Source: an uncultured bacterium (GTDB lineage Bacteria; Bacillota; Clostridia; TANB77; CAG-508). From it: a stretch of 46,939 nt of DNA. Below the pieces are notes generated by a model. It did no database searches. It was not told the origin of the DNA and saw nothing but the letters and a program-made list of their open reading frames with translations. The position numbers and the translations under genes were made by a program. The stretch spans positions 1 to 46,939 of the forward strand of contig CAJMRY010000010.1 in NCBI GenBank assembly GCA_905215935.1, read 5' to 3'. Below are positions 27,459 through 36,617 of this stretch, one piece after another. How positions within the stretch are numbered: position 1 is the first letter of the stretch; each line of letters starts with the position of its first letter.

Positions 27459-28874
27459 ATGGAAGAGATAAAATCAGAAGGAAAAAAATTACAAGAAAAA
27501 CTATTTAATAAAAAAGAAAATGGATGGAAGGGATTAACGGACTATAAAAGAGAGAATATATTTACTTATTGTGATAAATATATTAATTTCTTAAATAATG
27601 GAAAAACTGAAAGAGAAATCGTAATAGAAGCTAAAAAGATTGCAGATGAACATGGATTCAAAGATATAAATGAATATGAAACATTAAAACCAGGGGACAA
27701 GATTTATTATATTAATCGTGGAAAGAGTATGTATCTTGCAATAATAGGTGAAGATAATATAGAAAATGGAATGAATATTATAGGTGCGCATGGTGACTCT
27801 CCAAGATTAGATTTAAAGCCAAATCCTATATATGAAGATAGCGGTTTTGCATACTTCAAGACACATTATTATGGAGGAATAAAAAAATATCAATGGACTA
27901 CTATTCCACTTGCAATTCATGGAGTTATTGTAAAGGCAAATGGTGAAAAAATTAATATATGTATTGGTGAAGATGAAAAAGATCCTATTTTCACAATTAC
28001 AGATTTATTGCCACACCTTGCACAAGAGCAGATGGAAAAGAAGCTAAAAGAAGGAATTAAAGGTGAAGATTTAAATCTTTTAATAGGAAGTATTCCTTTT
28101 GATTCAGATGATGTTACTGAAAAAGTAAAATTAAATATATTAAATATATTAAATGAAAAATATGGAATAACAGAAGTTGACTTTTTAAGTTCAGAAATAG
28201 AATTAGTTCCAGCTTTTAAAGCAAGAAGTATGGGATTTGATAAGAGCTTAGTTGCAGCATATGGTCAAGATGATAAGATATGTGTTTATACATCACTAAC
28301 TGCATTAATGGAAATAGAAAAAGCACATAAGACAGCTGTTTGTATAATTTCAGATAAAGAAGAAATAGGAAGTATGGGAAACACAGGAATGGAATCACAT
28401 GTATTTGATACATTTGTTTCAGATATCCTTAATAAATTAAATTGTAATAGACCAAATTTACTAGAAAAAGTATTTTGCAATTCTAAGATGCTATCTGCAG
28501 ATGTTGATGCAGGACTAGATCCAATATATGCATCTGTATCTGAAAAAAATAATGCATCTTATCTAGGAAGAGGAATAGGAATTAGTAAATATACTGGTTC
28601 AAGAGGAAAATCTGGTGGATCTGATGCTAATGCCGAATTTGTAGCATATGTTCGAAATGTATTTGAGAAAAATGACATTAGATACCAAATAGCAGAACTT
28701 GGCAGGGTAGATGTTGGTGGTGGCGGAACCATTGCATACATTTTAGCTAATAAAGGAATTGATGTAATTGATTGTGGTGTACCAGTGTTATCAATGCATG
28801 CACCATATGAAGTAACAAGTAAATTTGATGTGTATGAAGCTTTTAGAGGATATAAAGCTTTTTGGAATGAATAA
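27459..28874 (+). CDS. M18 family aminopeptidase
   Basis: The 471-residue dinuclear zinc aminopeptidase removes N-terminal residues from peptides in the cytoplasm. Metal and catalytic motifs are present: GAHGDSPRLD (H111, D113), DKEEIGSMG, DVDAGLDP, the SGGSDANAEF segment and the final VPVLSMHAPYE histidine. ATG after AAAGGAG. The gene stands alone with a terminator downstream. Confidence 0.95.
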   Translation: MEEIKSEGKKLQEKLFNKKENGWKGLTDYKRENIFTYCDKYINFLNNGKTEREIVIEAKKIADEHGFKDINEYETLKPGDKIYYINRGKSMYLAIIGEDNIENGMNIIGAHGDSPRLDLKPNPIYEDSGFAYFKTHYYGGIKKYQWTTIPLAIHGVIVKANGEKINICIGEDEKDPIFTITDLLPHLAQEQMEKKLKEGIKGEDLNLLIGSIPFDSDDVTEKVKLNILNILNEKYGITEVDFLSSEIELVPAFKARSMGFDKSLVAAYGQDDKICVYTSLTALMEIEKAHKTAVCIISDKEEIGSMGNTGMESHVFDTFVSDILNKLNCNRPNLLEKVFCNSKMLSADVDAGLDPIYASVSEKNNASYLGRGIGISKYTGSRGKSGGSDANAEFVAYVRNVFEKNDIRYQIAELGRVDVGGGGTIAYILANKGIDVIDCGVPVLSMHAPYEVTSKFDVYEAFRGYKAFWNE

Positions 28875-28887
28875 AAGCAGATAACTT

Positions 28888-28948
28888 AAAATTACTTCTA
28901 ATTTAGTAAAAACAGGTAAAAGTGTGATTGCTAAATAGGAGTAATTTT
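28888..28948 (+). terminator. Terminator after the M18 aminopeptidase gene
   Basis: A long imperfect stem (28888-28906 with 28931-28948) ends in a run of T. Confidence 0.75.
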
Positions 28949-28970
28949 TTTACAAGTATATAAAATGAAA

Positions 28971-29001
28971 GCCATGTCTCCTTTGCAAAAGGTGACATGG
29001 C
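28971..29001 (-). terminator. Terminator of ddh
   Basis: GCCATGTC/GACATGGC (28971-28978 and 28994-29001), extended inward by CCTTT/AAAGG across one mismatch, with a modest T-rich tail on the minus strand. It is more GC-rich than other terminators here, like the ddh gene itself. Confidence 0.75.
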
Positions 29002-29017
29002 AGAGGTAATTATGAAA

Positions 29018-29995
29018 TTATAACAATCTCTTTATAAGTTCTTCAGGAGATTGATTGCTTAAAAGTGCTGGTGGAACGTCGAAAACTGTTTTAGCACCAA
29101 TTGCAAGCTTAGTGTACATATAAAATGCAGCTCTTGCATAAGCAACTAAGATGCTACCTGTGAACTCGGGATTGGATTCTAATTTCAAAGAATATTCAAT
29201 GATTTGCTTATGGTTGTCTGTGTTGCCACTGCGGATTACAAATCCACCATGTGGCATTGCTGAATGATTTTTATCAAGTTCAGTTTGACTTACGAAATGT
29301 AAGATTGTGTCGTAGTCTGCAAAGTAATTTGGCATTTCCTTGATTTCTTTTTCAATTCTATCAAGGTCTGCGCCTTTTTCGGCAACAACGTAACACTCTC
29401 TTAAGTGTTTTTCTCGCACTGTCAATTCAGGATTCTCGCCTGATCGAACTCGGTTCATAGCACTTTCGATTGGAATTGTATATTGTTTGGCATCAGTTAC
29501 ACCTTCGATTCTTCGAATAGCATCTGAATGACCTTGACTAATTCCTTTTCCCCAGAAAGTGTATGTATTTCCTGTTGGAAGAATTGCTTCTGAATAGGCT
29601 CTGGCAATTGAAAACATACCAGGATCCCAGCCTACTGAAATAACAGATACTTTTCCAGCAGAAGAAGAAGCCTCATTCATTTTTGCAAAGTATTCTGGTA
29701 TTTTGGCATGTGTGTCGAAACTGTCAACAGTGTTGAACAAAGATGCAAGTTTAGGACCTTGTTCTGGTAAGTCTGTAGCAGAACCTCCACAAAGAATTAG
29801 AACATCGATATCATCAGAATACTTTTCAATCTTATCAATAGATATTACATCTACACCTGATATAGACTGGATTTCTTCTGGATTTCGCCTCGTAAAAATA
29901 GCAGTTAATTTCAAATCTTGATTATTAGGATTTGAAAGAGCCTTTTCAACGCCTTTTCCCAAATTTCCATAACCACAAATTGCCACTTTAATCAT
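29018..29995 (-). CDS. ddh: meso-diaminopimelate D-dehydrogenase
   Basis: The 325-residue NADPH-dependent enzyme makes meso-DAP from tetrahydrodipicolinate in one step, feeding lysine and peptidoglycan. It has the Rossmann loop CGYGNLGKG, LCGGSATDLPEQGP, the substrate loop SVGWDPGMFSIARAY and WGKGISQGHSDAIRRI. Base composition is visibly higher in GC than the neighbours, with GCC, GGC and TCG-type codons, so recent acquisition is possible. Its arginines use CGA, CGG is absent, and no frameshift is needed. GAGG lies before the ATG. It is monocistronic. Confidence 0.95.
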   Translation of the reverse strand: MIKVAICGYGNLGKGVEKALSNPNNQDLKLTAIFTRRNPEEIQSISGVDVISIDKIEKYSDDIDVLILCGGSATDLPEQGPKLASLFNTVDSFDTHAKIPEYFAKMNEASSSAGKVSVISVGWDPGMFSIARAYSEAILPTGNTYTFWGKGISQGHSDAIRRIEGVTDAKQYTIPIESAMNRVRSGENPELTVREKHLRECYVVAEKGADLDRIEKEIKEMPNYFADYDTILHFVSQTELDKNHSAMPHGGFVIRSGNTDNHKQIIEYSLKLESNPEFTGSILVAYARAAFYMYTKLAIGAKTVFDVPPALLSNQSPEELIKRLL

Positions 29996-30013
29996 ATGTT
30001 TGTACCTCTTTCT

Positions 30014-30032
30014 GCCTAATTAGGCTTTTTTT
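30014..30032. promoter_or_regulatory. Palindrome plus T-run in the ddh leader
   Basis: The perfect palindrome GCCTAATTAGGC (30014-30025) is followed by seven Ts on the plus strand and lies 19 bases upstream of the ddh start. It may be an operator in the ddh leader or a relic plus-strand terminator from the acquisition of ddh. Confidence 0.5.
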
Positions 30033-30163
30033 ATTATAACATTTGTTGTTATGCACAAGATTATATAACATTTTTCTGACTTTAACAAGCACTTATATAA
30101 TCTTTAATTATTCTCTGATATATTACTAGTATAGTTAGATAAAAGTGATAATGTGCATATACC

Positions 30164-30192
30164 TTGATATTTTAATAGTAATCGGGTATAAT
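30164..30192 (+). promoter_or_regulatory. Promoter of the P-loop protein gene
   Basis: TTGATA (30164-30169), a 17-base spacer and a perfect TATAAT (30187-30192), 63 bases before the start codon. Confidence 0.7.
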
Positions 30193-30255
30193 AAAGAAAA
30201 ATCATAAAAGACAATAATTATTTAAGAAACAAGTAGTATTTGGAGGATAATTACT

Positions 30256-30792
30256 ATGAATATAAAAAATAGTTTAAATCAAAATTTAGGCATATTAATA
30301 GGAGGATTTAAAGCAATTGGCAAATCTACTTTATCGAATAAGTATAGTAATGTCATAGACTTAGAAAGTAGTAATTTTGAATATATAATAGATGAAAATA
30401 TTAAAGACATCCCAGTAGAGAAAAGAAAAGGTCTAAAAAATAGAATAAAAAATCCAAAATATCCTTTAAATTATTATAATGAACTAATATCTAATTTACA
30501 AACAAATAATGTAGTATTATTTGCATGTAAAACAGAAGTTGTCAATCTATTAAATAAAAATAATATTGATTATTATGTAGTTTACCCCAAAGAAAATATG
30601 TTGGAAGAAATCATAGAAAGATGCAAAATGAGGGGAAATAATGAAGAATTTATATCAAGAATAAAAGAAGTATACTATGCAGATTTTCCAAAAGATTTTG
30701 AAAAAGTAATTTGGTTACAAAAAGGCCAATATTTAGAAGATGTATTAATACAAAGAGGAATATTAGAGGTTAATAGTATAAACAAGGATTAA
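30256..30792 (+). CDS. Small P-loop protein, possible nucleoside/nucleotide kinase-like
   Basis: The 178-residue protein has a Walker A-like loop GGFKAIGKST (16-25) near the N-terminus, followed by a strand ending in DLESSNFEY, which may bind metal or substrate. The layout resembles small phage- or plasmid-type nucleotide kinases, but no family is firmly recognised. ATG after GGAGG, own promoter. The substrate is unknown. Confidence 0.65.
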   Translation: MNIKNSLNQNLGILIGGFKAIGKSTLSNKYSNVIDLESSNFEYIIDENIKDIPVEKRKGLKNRIKNPKYPLNYYNELISNLQTNNVVLFACKTEVVNLLNKNNIDYYVVYPKENMLEEIIERCKMRGNNEEFISRIKEVYYADFPKDFEKVIWLQKGQYLEDVLIQRGILEVNSINKD

Positions 30793-30857
30793 TGCAAAAA
30801 GTAAAGAGAAAAAAATTATAAATTACTAATTGAATAGTGAAATGTGAAATTACAAAA

Positions 30858-30896
30858 AAACATCTCAGAATACAGTAAATGTAAATTGAGATGTTT
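30858..30896 (-). terminator. Terminator of the tRNA-Arg gene
   Basis: A 10-bp perfect stem AAACATCTCA/TGAGATGTTT (30858-30867 and 30887-30896) is followed by a T-run on the minus strand, 39 bases past the tRNA. Confidence 0.75.
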
Positions 30897-30934
30897 CTCT
30901 TTATACCCTTTAAAGGGTTCGGATAATAATATCA

Positions 30935-31011
<77 letters not shown>

Positions 31012-31101
31012 ATAACATAGAATATGATAACATATTTAGAATATATTGTCAATATAAAATGAGAAATTATTTTGAAGATTTTAAAGCAAGTAATTACAAG
31101 C

Positions 31102-31144
31102 AATGTTCATTGGTATTTACGACATAATATAACCAATGAACATT
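31102..31144. other. 13-bp hairpin downstream of yhbY
   Basis: Arms 31102-31114 and 31132-31144 are perfectly complementary with a 17-base loop. It begins 12 bases past the yhbY stop on the minus strand. There is no T-run on either side, so it may be an mRNA 3' protective stem or an inefficient terminator. Confidence 0.55.
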
Positions 31145-31156
31145 AAATAAAAACTA

Positions 31157-31447
31157 TTACTCTGGTAAGTTTATTTTAGAATTTTTTTTCTTAGGTCTAT
31201 AAAGAGTTATTTTATTTCCAATAGTTTGAACTAATATACTATTTGTAGCAATAGCTATTTCTTCTCCTAAATCTCTGGCTCCTGCTGGTGCAGTTTCTAA
31301 AGTGGAAATCTTAATTAGCTCCCTAGATTCTAGGGCATCATTTAATTGTTTTATTAGATTTTCTGATATACCAGCTTTTCCAATTTGAAAAATTGAATCT
31401 ATAGTGTTTGCTAAGCCTCTTAAGTAAGCTCTTTGTTTACTTGTCAT
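31157..31447 (-). CDS. yhbY: YhbY family RNA-binding protein (CRM domain)
   Basis: The 96-residue protein is a single CRM domain that binds ribosomal precursors. MTSKQRAYLRGLANTI, IGKAGIS and the GxxG-like loop are typical, and 96-97 residues is the family length. I start at the inner ATG 31447; an upstream in-frame ATG would add 11 unconserved residues. The ribosome binding site is weak. The GDT1 gene lies upstream on the same strand, 61 bases away. Confidence 0.9.
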   Translation of the reverse strand: MTSKQRAYLRGLANTIDSIFQIGKAGISENLIKQLNDALESRELIKISTLETAPAGARDLGEEIAIATNSILVQTIGNKITLYRPKKKNSKINLPE

Positions 31448-31508
31448 TATATACACATCACTTTCATAAATATTATACATAATATTTTACTGCATAATTA
31501 TATGAAAA

Positions 31509-32114
31509 TCAAGATATAAAGCCAATAATTCCGAAAATTAAAAAAAGAATTCCAGAAATTTTTTGCATTGTTTTTTCAGAAATTTTACTATTTAGAAGCT
31601 TTCCTAGAAAAATAGCTATTAAATCGGAAGTAAGCATTCCGTAAGATTGCACCTATAATTAAAAAAATTTTATATTGAGGATATTGTATACCGAAGTCCA
31701 ATTGATGCTAAAAAAGTTTTATCTCCCAATTCTCCTATTGCAATAGTAATTCCTATAATTAATGAATAATTAATTGTATATTTTGATAGTTTATTTACAA
31801 GATTTTTGTCGTTGTTTTCAGTGTTAGAATCATTTTTGTTAGAAAATAAGGAAATAAGACCAATTAAGATAAAAGAAGAATATGTAATAATTTCTAATAT
31901 ATCATGTAAGTTACTATTACCTAAGTAGCCAAGTGCACTTCCAAACAATATTGCTATTCCATGACTAAAAAAGGAACCAAGAGCGACACCAAGTAAGATT
32001 GTTCTAGTTTTTTGTTTTCCGAGTAAAAGATAAAACAAGTAACTGTGTTTTATCACCAAGTTCAGATAAAAATATCAGTATAAAAGAGATAAATATGGGA
32101 TAAATATATTCCAT
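31509..32114 (-). CDS. GDT1/UPF0016-family cation (Mn/Ca) exporter, needs three +1 shifts
   Basis: Skipping one base at each of three CGGN sites gives a 200-residue, six-helix protein with both family repeats: SELGDKTQLLVLS (17-29) and a second GELGDKTFLAS near 130. GDT1/MneA proteins export manganese or exchange calcium. It starts with ATG 32114 after GGAAAGG and ends at TGA 31509. The glycines made at the shifts are G32 (SFTG-KQKTRTILLG), G141 (SIGLG-IQYP) and G158 (GAILG-MLTSD), the last two in conserved helix positions. No single frame contains more than about 130 residues. No Mn riboswitch was recognised upstream. Confidence 0.9.
31638..31641 (-). other. CGGA +1 recoding site 3 in the GDT1 gene
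   Basis: The zero-frame codon after TTA is CGG (31641 to 31639). GGA then gives GAILGMLTSD, with the conserved glycine before ML. Confidence 0.85.
31690..31693 (-). other. CGGT +1 recoding site 2 in the GDT1 gene
   Basis: The zero-frame codon after CTT is CGG (31693 to 31691). GGT then gives SIGLGIQYPQYK. Without a shift the frame ends seven codons later. Confidence 0.85.
32018..32021 (-). other. CGGA +1 recoding site 1 in the GDT1 gene
   Basis: Zero-frame codon 32 is CGG after ACT. GGA then joins the ELGDKTQ repeat to KQKTRTILLGVALG. Confidence 0.85.
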
Positions 32115-32190
32115 TTAGACCATCCTTTCCTAAAGTGCTATTTAAATATATTCTGAAATGTAAATTCTATGTGAAAAAATAAAAAAAATA

Positions 32191-32219
32191 TTGAAACATT
32201 AATTATTGAATGGTAATAT
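32191..32219 (+). promoter_or_regulatory. Promoter of the GldA/F/G-like operon
   Basis: TTGAAA (32191-32196), a 17-base spacer and an extended -10 TGGTAATAT (hexamer 32214-32219). Confidence 0.65.
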
Positions 32220-32265
32220 CTTACATGAAGTAAATCGGAAAATTTAAGAATTGGAGGAGTTTATA

Positions 32266-33234
32266 TTGATACAAGTAGAAAATGTTACTAAAAAATATGG
32301 AAGCTTTATAGCTGTGAAAAATTTAAATTTTGAAATTAAACATGGAGAAGTAATAGGGCTTTTAGGACCAAATGGTGCAGGAAAAAGTACAACTATGAAT
32401 ATGTTAACAGGATTTATTGAGCCAACAGAAGGAACTATTACTATTAAAGAAAATGATATTGTAAAAAAGGCAAGAGAAGCTAAAAAAAATATAGGATACA
32501 TGCCCGAAAATGTGCCTTTATATTTAGACTTAACTGTAAAAGAATTTATACGATATATGGCAGAATTAAAATTAGTTTCTAGAAAAGAAAGAAATAAGCA
32601 GATAGAAGAAGTAATAAAGGAAACAGGTCTTGAAGAAGTAAAAAATAAATTAATAAGAAATTTATCAAGAGGATATAAACAAAGAGTAAGTATGGCAGGT
32701 GCTTTAGTTGGAAATCCGGAAATATTAATATTAGATGAACCAACAGTTGGGTTAGATCCTAAACAAATAGTAGAAATAAGAGAATTAATAAAGAATTTTG
32801 GAAAAGATCATACTGTCATTATTAGTTCACATATATTATCAGAAATTAGCCAAATCTGCGAGAAGGTTATAATTATTAATAAAGGGGAGATTGTTGCAAT
32901 AGATACCCCAAGTAATTTAGAAAATATGGTAAATGAAAACAACAGTATAATAGTTACCGTAGAAGATCCAGAAAACAAAATTAAAAGTTTAAATGAAAAA
33001 GTAAAAGAGATATCCAAAATAAAATTGATAAAAGATAATCAAGATGGAACAAAACAATATGCTATTTTTACAAATCAGGATGTAGACTTAAGAAAGACTT
33101 TGTTTGACATATTACCAAAAGAAAATATTACAATATTTGAACTAAGAAAATCAGAAGCTACATTAGAGGAGGCTTTTATGAAATTAATTAATAAAAATGA
33201 GATAGGAGGAAATGAAAATGTGGGCAATAATTAA
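32266..33234 (+). CDS. ABC transporter ATPase (GldA/ABC-2 type)
   Basis: The 322-residue ATPase has Walker A GPNGAGKST, signature LSRGYKQRV, Walker B ILILDEPTVGLD and the H-loop SSHILSE. I start at TTG 32266, five bases after GGAGGAG; five extra upstream codons overlap that site. It overlaps the permease start by 17 bases. With the next two genes it forms the three-part set ATPase, ABC-2 permease and auxiliary protein seen in GldA-GldF-GldG and Nos-type systems. Its substrate in non-gliding Firmicutes is unknown. Confidence 0.92.
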   Translation: MIQVENVTKKYGSFIAVKNLNFEIKHGEVIGLLGPNGAGKSTTMNMLTGFIEPTEGTITIKENDIVKKAREAKKNIGYMPENVPLYLDLTVKEFIRYMAELKLVSRKERNKQIEEVIKETGLEEVKNKLIRNLSRGYKQRVSMAGALVGNPEILILDEPTVGLDPKQIVEIRELIKNFGKDHTVIISSHILSEISQICEKVIIINKGEIVAIDTPSNLENMVNENNSIIVTVEDPENKIKSLNEKVKEISKIKLIKDNQDGTKQYAIFTNQDVDLRKTLFDILPKENITIFELRKSEATLEEAFMKLINKNEIGGNENVGNN

Positions 33235-33901
33235 AAAAGAAGTAAAAAGTTACTTTTTATCTCCAATAGCATATATTTTTATAGGTTTATTTTTATTTAT
33301 GAGTAGTATTTTTTTCTATTTAGATGTCTATGTTGGTGGAGTTGTAAATTTTGAATATATGTTTTATTCTCTGTCTACAATTTTAACATTTGTAATCCCA
33401 ATATTAACTATGAGGATGTTTTCAGAAGAGAGAAAAAACGGAACAGAACAAATCTTATATACTTCACCTAGAAGTATAACATCCATTGTTTTAGGAAAGT
33501 TTATTTCGGCTACTATAGTGATGGTAATTTGTGAGATATGCATGCTACTTTATTTAGGAATATTAATGTATTTTGGAACACCTCATATAGCTTCAGCATT
33601 AATAACTCTTTTGGGTTTTTTACTTTTATCAATGGCATATATTGCTTTTGGTATGTTTGCATCAAGTATAACAGAAAACCAAATTATAGCAGGAGTTATT
33701 ACTATAGCAGGTTTCTTAATAATATGGTTCATGCCAGGGTTTTATAGTAAACTTTCTACATTCTCACTTATAAATGTATTTTCTAATACATTTCCTCAAG
33801 GAATGATGACATATCAAGCAATGACATTGTTTACCTCATTTACTATTTTATTTATTATATTAACAATAATAGTTATTGCTAGAAGAAAAAGTGTTAAATA
33901 A
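33218..33901 (+). CDS. ABC-2 type permease (GldF-like)
   Basis: The 227-residue product starts at the inner ATG 33218, eight bases after AGGAGGAA; the ATG six bases earlier is too close. MWAIIKKEVKSYFLSPIAY, MRMFSEERKNGTEQILYTSP and six hydrophobic segments are typical of ABC-2 permeases with GldF-like features. The start lies inside the ATPase gene, and the auxiliary gene follows after 13 bases, so translation is probably coupled. Confidence 0.9.
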   Translation: MWAIIKKEVKSYFLSPIAYIFIGLFLFMSSIFFYLDVYVGGVVNFEYMFYSLSTILTFVIPILTMRMFSEERKNGTEQILYTSPRSITSIVLGKFISATIVMVICEICMLLYLGILMYFGTPHIASALITLLGFLLLSMAYIAFGMFASSITENQIIAGVITIAGFLIIWFMPGFYSKLSTFSLINVFSNTFPQGMMTYQAMTLFTSFTILFIILTIIVIARRKSVK

Positions 33902-33914
33902 GGAGGAATAAGAC

Positions 33915-35348
33915 TTGAAAAAAATAATAAATGTAATAAAACAAAAATGGTTAAAAGATACTCTTATGACAACGATTCTTATATTTGTTATAATAGCTAT
34001 TTTTATAATATTGAATTTATATATAGATTCGTTAAATATAAACCCAATAGATTTTACAAAGGAAAAATTATATACGTTATCTGATGAATCTATAAATCTT
34101 GTAAAAGATATTGACAAAGATGTGCATATTTATTTCTTTGGATATAAAGAAGACAATAATACAGTATTACTTGCAAAACAATATGAAGTAGCAAATAGTA
34201 AAATAACTGCAGAGGCAATAAATATAGATGAAAGACCAGACTTGGCAAAAAAATATGGAGTTGAAGATAATACATCAGTTGGTATTATTGTTGAGGGTCA
34301 AGATAGATACAAAGTACTAACTCAGAGCGATTTTTATACTTATGATCAAGCGACATATGAAACAATAGATGTTTCAGAACAAAAACTAACAAATGCTATT
34401 ATAGATATAAGCTTAGCAAAAAAGCCACATATATATTTTTTAACAGGACATGATGAATATTCAAGCAATAATTATTTGATGACTCTAGGTGTTTTTATAC
34501 AAAATGAAGTAAATGATATTTCAGATTTAGACCTATTAAAGGCAGATTTTCCAGAAGATTGTGATACTTTAATAATACCAAATCCAACTAAAGATTTTTC
34601 TGAAGTTGAAACAGATAAAATTTTAGGTTATATAAATAAAGGTGGAAAGATATTATGGCTTGGAGAAGCTACAATAGAAGATACAGACACACCAAATATA
34701 AGTAAAATTTTAAGTCAGTTTGGATTTAATTTTTCAAAAGGGATTATAATAGAAGAGGATTCTAGCAAAATGATACTTCAAAGTCCAGAATTAATATTAA
34801 CAGATATTTCACATCATGATATAACAAACAACATTACTAATGTAGCAGTAGCAAGTTCTGGAAGATTAAATATAGAAAGTGATGAGAAGCTACAAGAATT
34901 AAACGTTTCAGTGAATACATTATTAAAATCTAGTGAAAAATCATTTTATAGAGAGAATTTCGAGGTTCCAACTACTTCTAAAACAGAAGCTGACGAAACA
35001 GGTGCATTTACAGTTGGAGCAGAGTTTGTAAAGAAAATAGATAATGATAAAGAAGCAAAATTAATAGCATTTTCAAATTGTAGTTTTGTAACTGATATGG
35101 CAATTACCAGTGGTAATTCACAGCTTAAGTTAATAAATTTATACAATAATAAGGATTTAGTACTAAATTCTATTGCGTACTTAACAGATAGAGGAGATAC
35201 TATAAGAATTAGAAAAGATACAGGATATGTTACATATACTGCAACACAAATGCAAGACAACATAGTTAGACTAATAATATTTGTTGTTCCAGTAGTGATT
35301 ATTATAATGGGAATTGTAATTTGGCAAATAAGAAGAAGAAAAAAATAA
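33915..35348 (+). CDS. GldG-like ABC transport auxiliary protein
   Basis: The 477-residue protein has an N-terminal membrane helix (about 15-36), a large extracytoplasmic region with SLAKKPHIYFLTGHDEY and DTLIIPNPTKDF typical of ABC_transp_aux (PF09822), and a C-terminal membrane helix (about 450-470) ending in RRRKK. It starts at TTG after AAGGAGG. It is the last gene of the ATPase-permease-auxiliary operon and is followed by a terminator that overlaps the next gene's ribosome binding site. Confidence 0.85.
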   Translation: MKKIINVIKQKWLKDTLMTTILIFVIIAIFIILNLYIDSLNINPIDFTKEKLYTLSDESINLVKDIDKDVHIYFFGYKEDNNTVLLAKQYEVANSKITAEAINIDERPDLAKKYGVEDNTSVGIIVEGQDRYKVLTQSDFYTYDQATYETIDVSEQKLTNAIIDISLAKKPHIYFLTGHDEYSSNNYLMTLGVFIQNEVNDISDLDLLKADFPEDCDTLIIPNPTKDFSEVETDKILGYINKGGKILWLGEATIEDTDTPNISKILSQFGFNFSKGIIIEEDSSKMILQSPELILTDISHHDITNNITNVAVASSGRLNIESDEKLQELNVSVNTLLKSSEKSFYRENFEVPTTSKTEADETGAFTVGAEFVKKIDNDKEAKLIAFSNCSFVTDMAITSGNSQLKLINLYNNKDLVLNSIAYLTDRGDTIRIRKDTGYVTYTATQMQDNIVRLIIFVVPVVIIIMGIVIWQIRRRKK

Positions 35349-35362
35349 AAGAATATAAAAAA

Positions 35363-35396
35363 AACTTCCTCATAAATTTTATGAGGAGGTTTTTTT
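35363..35396 (+). terminator. Terminator whose right arm contains the next gene's Shine-Dalgarno
   Basis: CTTCCTCAT pairs with ATGAGGAGG (about 35365-35373 and 35381-35389), then a run of eight Ts leads straight into the ATG at 35398. The AGGAGG in the right arm is the only ribosome binding site of the YkvI-like gene, so the hairpin can both end transcription and hide that site. Confidence 0.8.
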
Positions 35397-35397
35397 T

Positions 35398-36534
35398 ATG
35401 AAAAATATATTAAGAGTAATATTTGTAATAATAGGAACTATAATAGGTGCTGGTTTTGCATCTGGTAAAGAAATATATATTTTTTTTAATAAATATGGAA
35501 TATGTGGAATTGTAGGAATATTGATTTCCGGAGTGATTTTTGGAGCTTTAATATATAAAGTTTTTAATATACTTTTAAAACAAAAAGAAATAAGTGAATA
35601 TAATGAGTTATTGAATTATATGTTGTATAATAAAAAGAGTAACAAAATTAATATGTCTAGTGCTAGTAGACTTAATAAACGTAAAATTAATAATAATGAT
35701 AAAATATCTAATGAAAGTTGTTTTAATAAATATAAAAAAAATAATAATATAAATACAGTTAAAATTATTAATAATATTATTAATATATTTTTAATAATCT
35801 CATTTTATATAATGGTAGCAGGTTTTAGTAGCTATTTTAAACAAGAATATAATATATCAATATATATTACTGGAACAATATTTGCTGTATTATGCTATAT
35901 AACATTAAGTAATAATATTGAAGGAATTATAAAAATATCTAGTGTGTTAGTTCCAATTATTATAATATTTATTTTGAATTTAGGTTCGAAAAATTTAGAC
36001 TCTTCTATAAATCAAATATTTAATATGAGTTTTTTAGGAAATAGATTTATAGAAAGTGTAATTAGTAGTGTGTTATATGCAAGTTATAATAGTATAATAC
36101 TAATTCCAGTATTAATATCACTTAAAAGATATATAAATAATAAAAATGAAATATGGATTGTATTTTTAACTACTTTAATTATTATAGTTTTAAGTATATT
36201 TGTATATATAATTTTATTAAATGCAAATGTAAATATTATGGAACTTGATCTTCCATTAATATATGTTGTAAAACAATTTGGAAATATTTACGAATACATA
36301 TATGGAGTTGTTATTATAATATCAATATTTACATCAGCCCTATCTGCTGGGTATAGTTTTCTTAAAAACTGTACTAAAGCAAAAAAAGAATATAATAAAT
36401 TATTGACTTTAATGTGTGCAACATCTATATTTGTTGCAAATATTGGTTTTTCAAAGTTAGTAAATATTTTATATCCTATTTTTGGAGTTTTAGGAATTAT
36501 ACAGATATATTATATTTTAAAAATAAAAACATAA
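35398..36534 (+). CDS. YkvI-like polytopic membrane protein
   Basis: The 378-residue protein has about ten hydrophobic segments and the N-terminal GTIIGAGFASGKEIYIFF, which resembles YkvI and amino-acid/sodium symporter-like proteins whose substrate is not known. A polar Asn/Lys/Ser-rich insert (about 75-122) lies between membrane helices and looks low-complexity. The ATG is directly after the terminator hairpin, so expression may depend on read-through. Confidence 0.75.
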   Translation: MKNILRVIFVIIGTIIGAGFASGKEIYIFFNKYGICGIVGILISGVIFGALIYKVFNILLKQKEISEYNELLNYMLYNKKSNKINMSSASRLNKRKINNNDKISNESCFNKYKKNNNINTVKIINNIINIFLIISFYIMVAGFSSYFKQEYNISIYITGTIFAVLCYITLSNNIEGIIKISSVLVPIIIIFILNLGSKNLDSSINQIFNMSFLGNRFIESVISSVLYASYNSIILIPVLISLKRYINNKNEIWIVFLTTLIIIVLSIFVYIILLNANVNIMELDLPLIYVVKQFGNIYEYIYGVVIIISIFTSALSAGYSFLKNCTKAKKEYNKLLTLMCATSIFVANIGFSKLVNILYPIFGVLGIIQIYYILKIKT

Positions 36535-36617
36535 TTATTTGATAAATATATTGAAAAAAAGTAATAAAACTGGTATAAAAGTAATTAGAAATAAAAGCAA
36601 AAGAGGAATAGTATAAT

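Noticed and set aside
32115..32250. Manganese (yybP-ykoY) riboswitch before the GDT1 gene
   Set aside because: The leader is short and AT-rich and I could not recognise the conserved loops.
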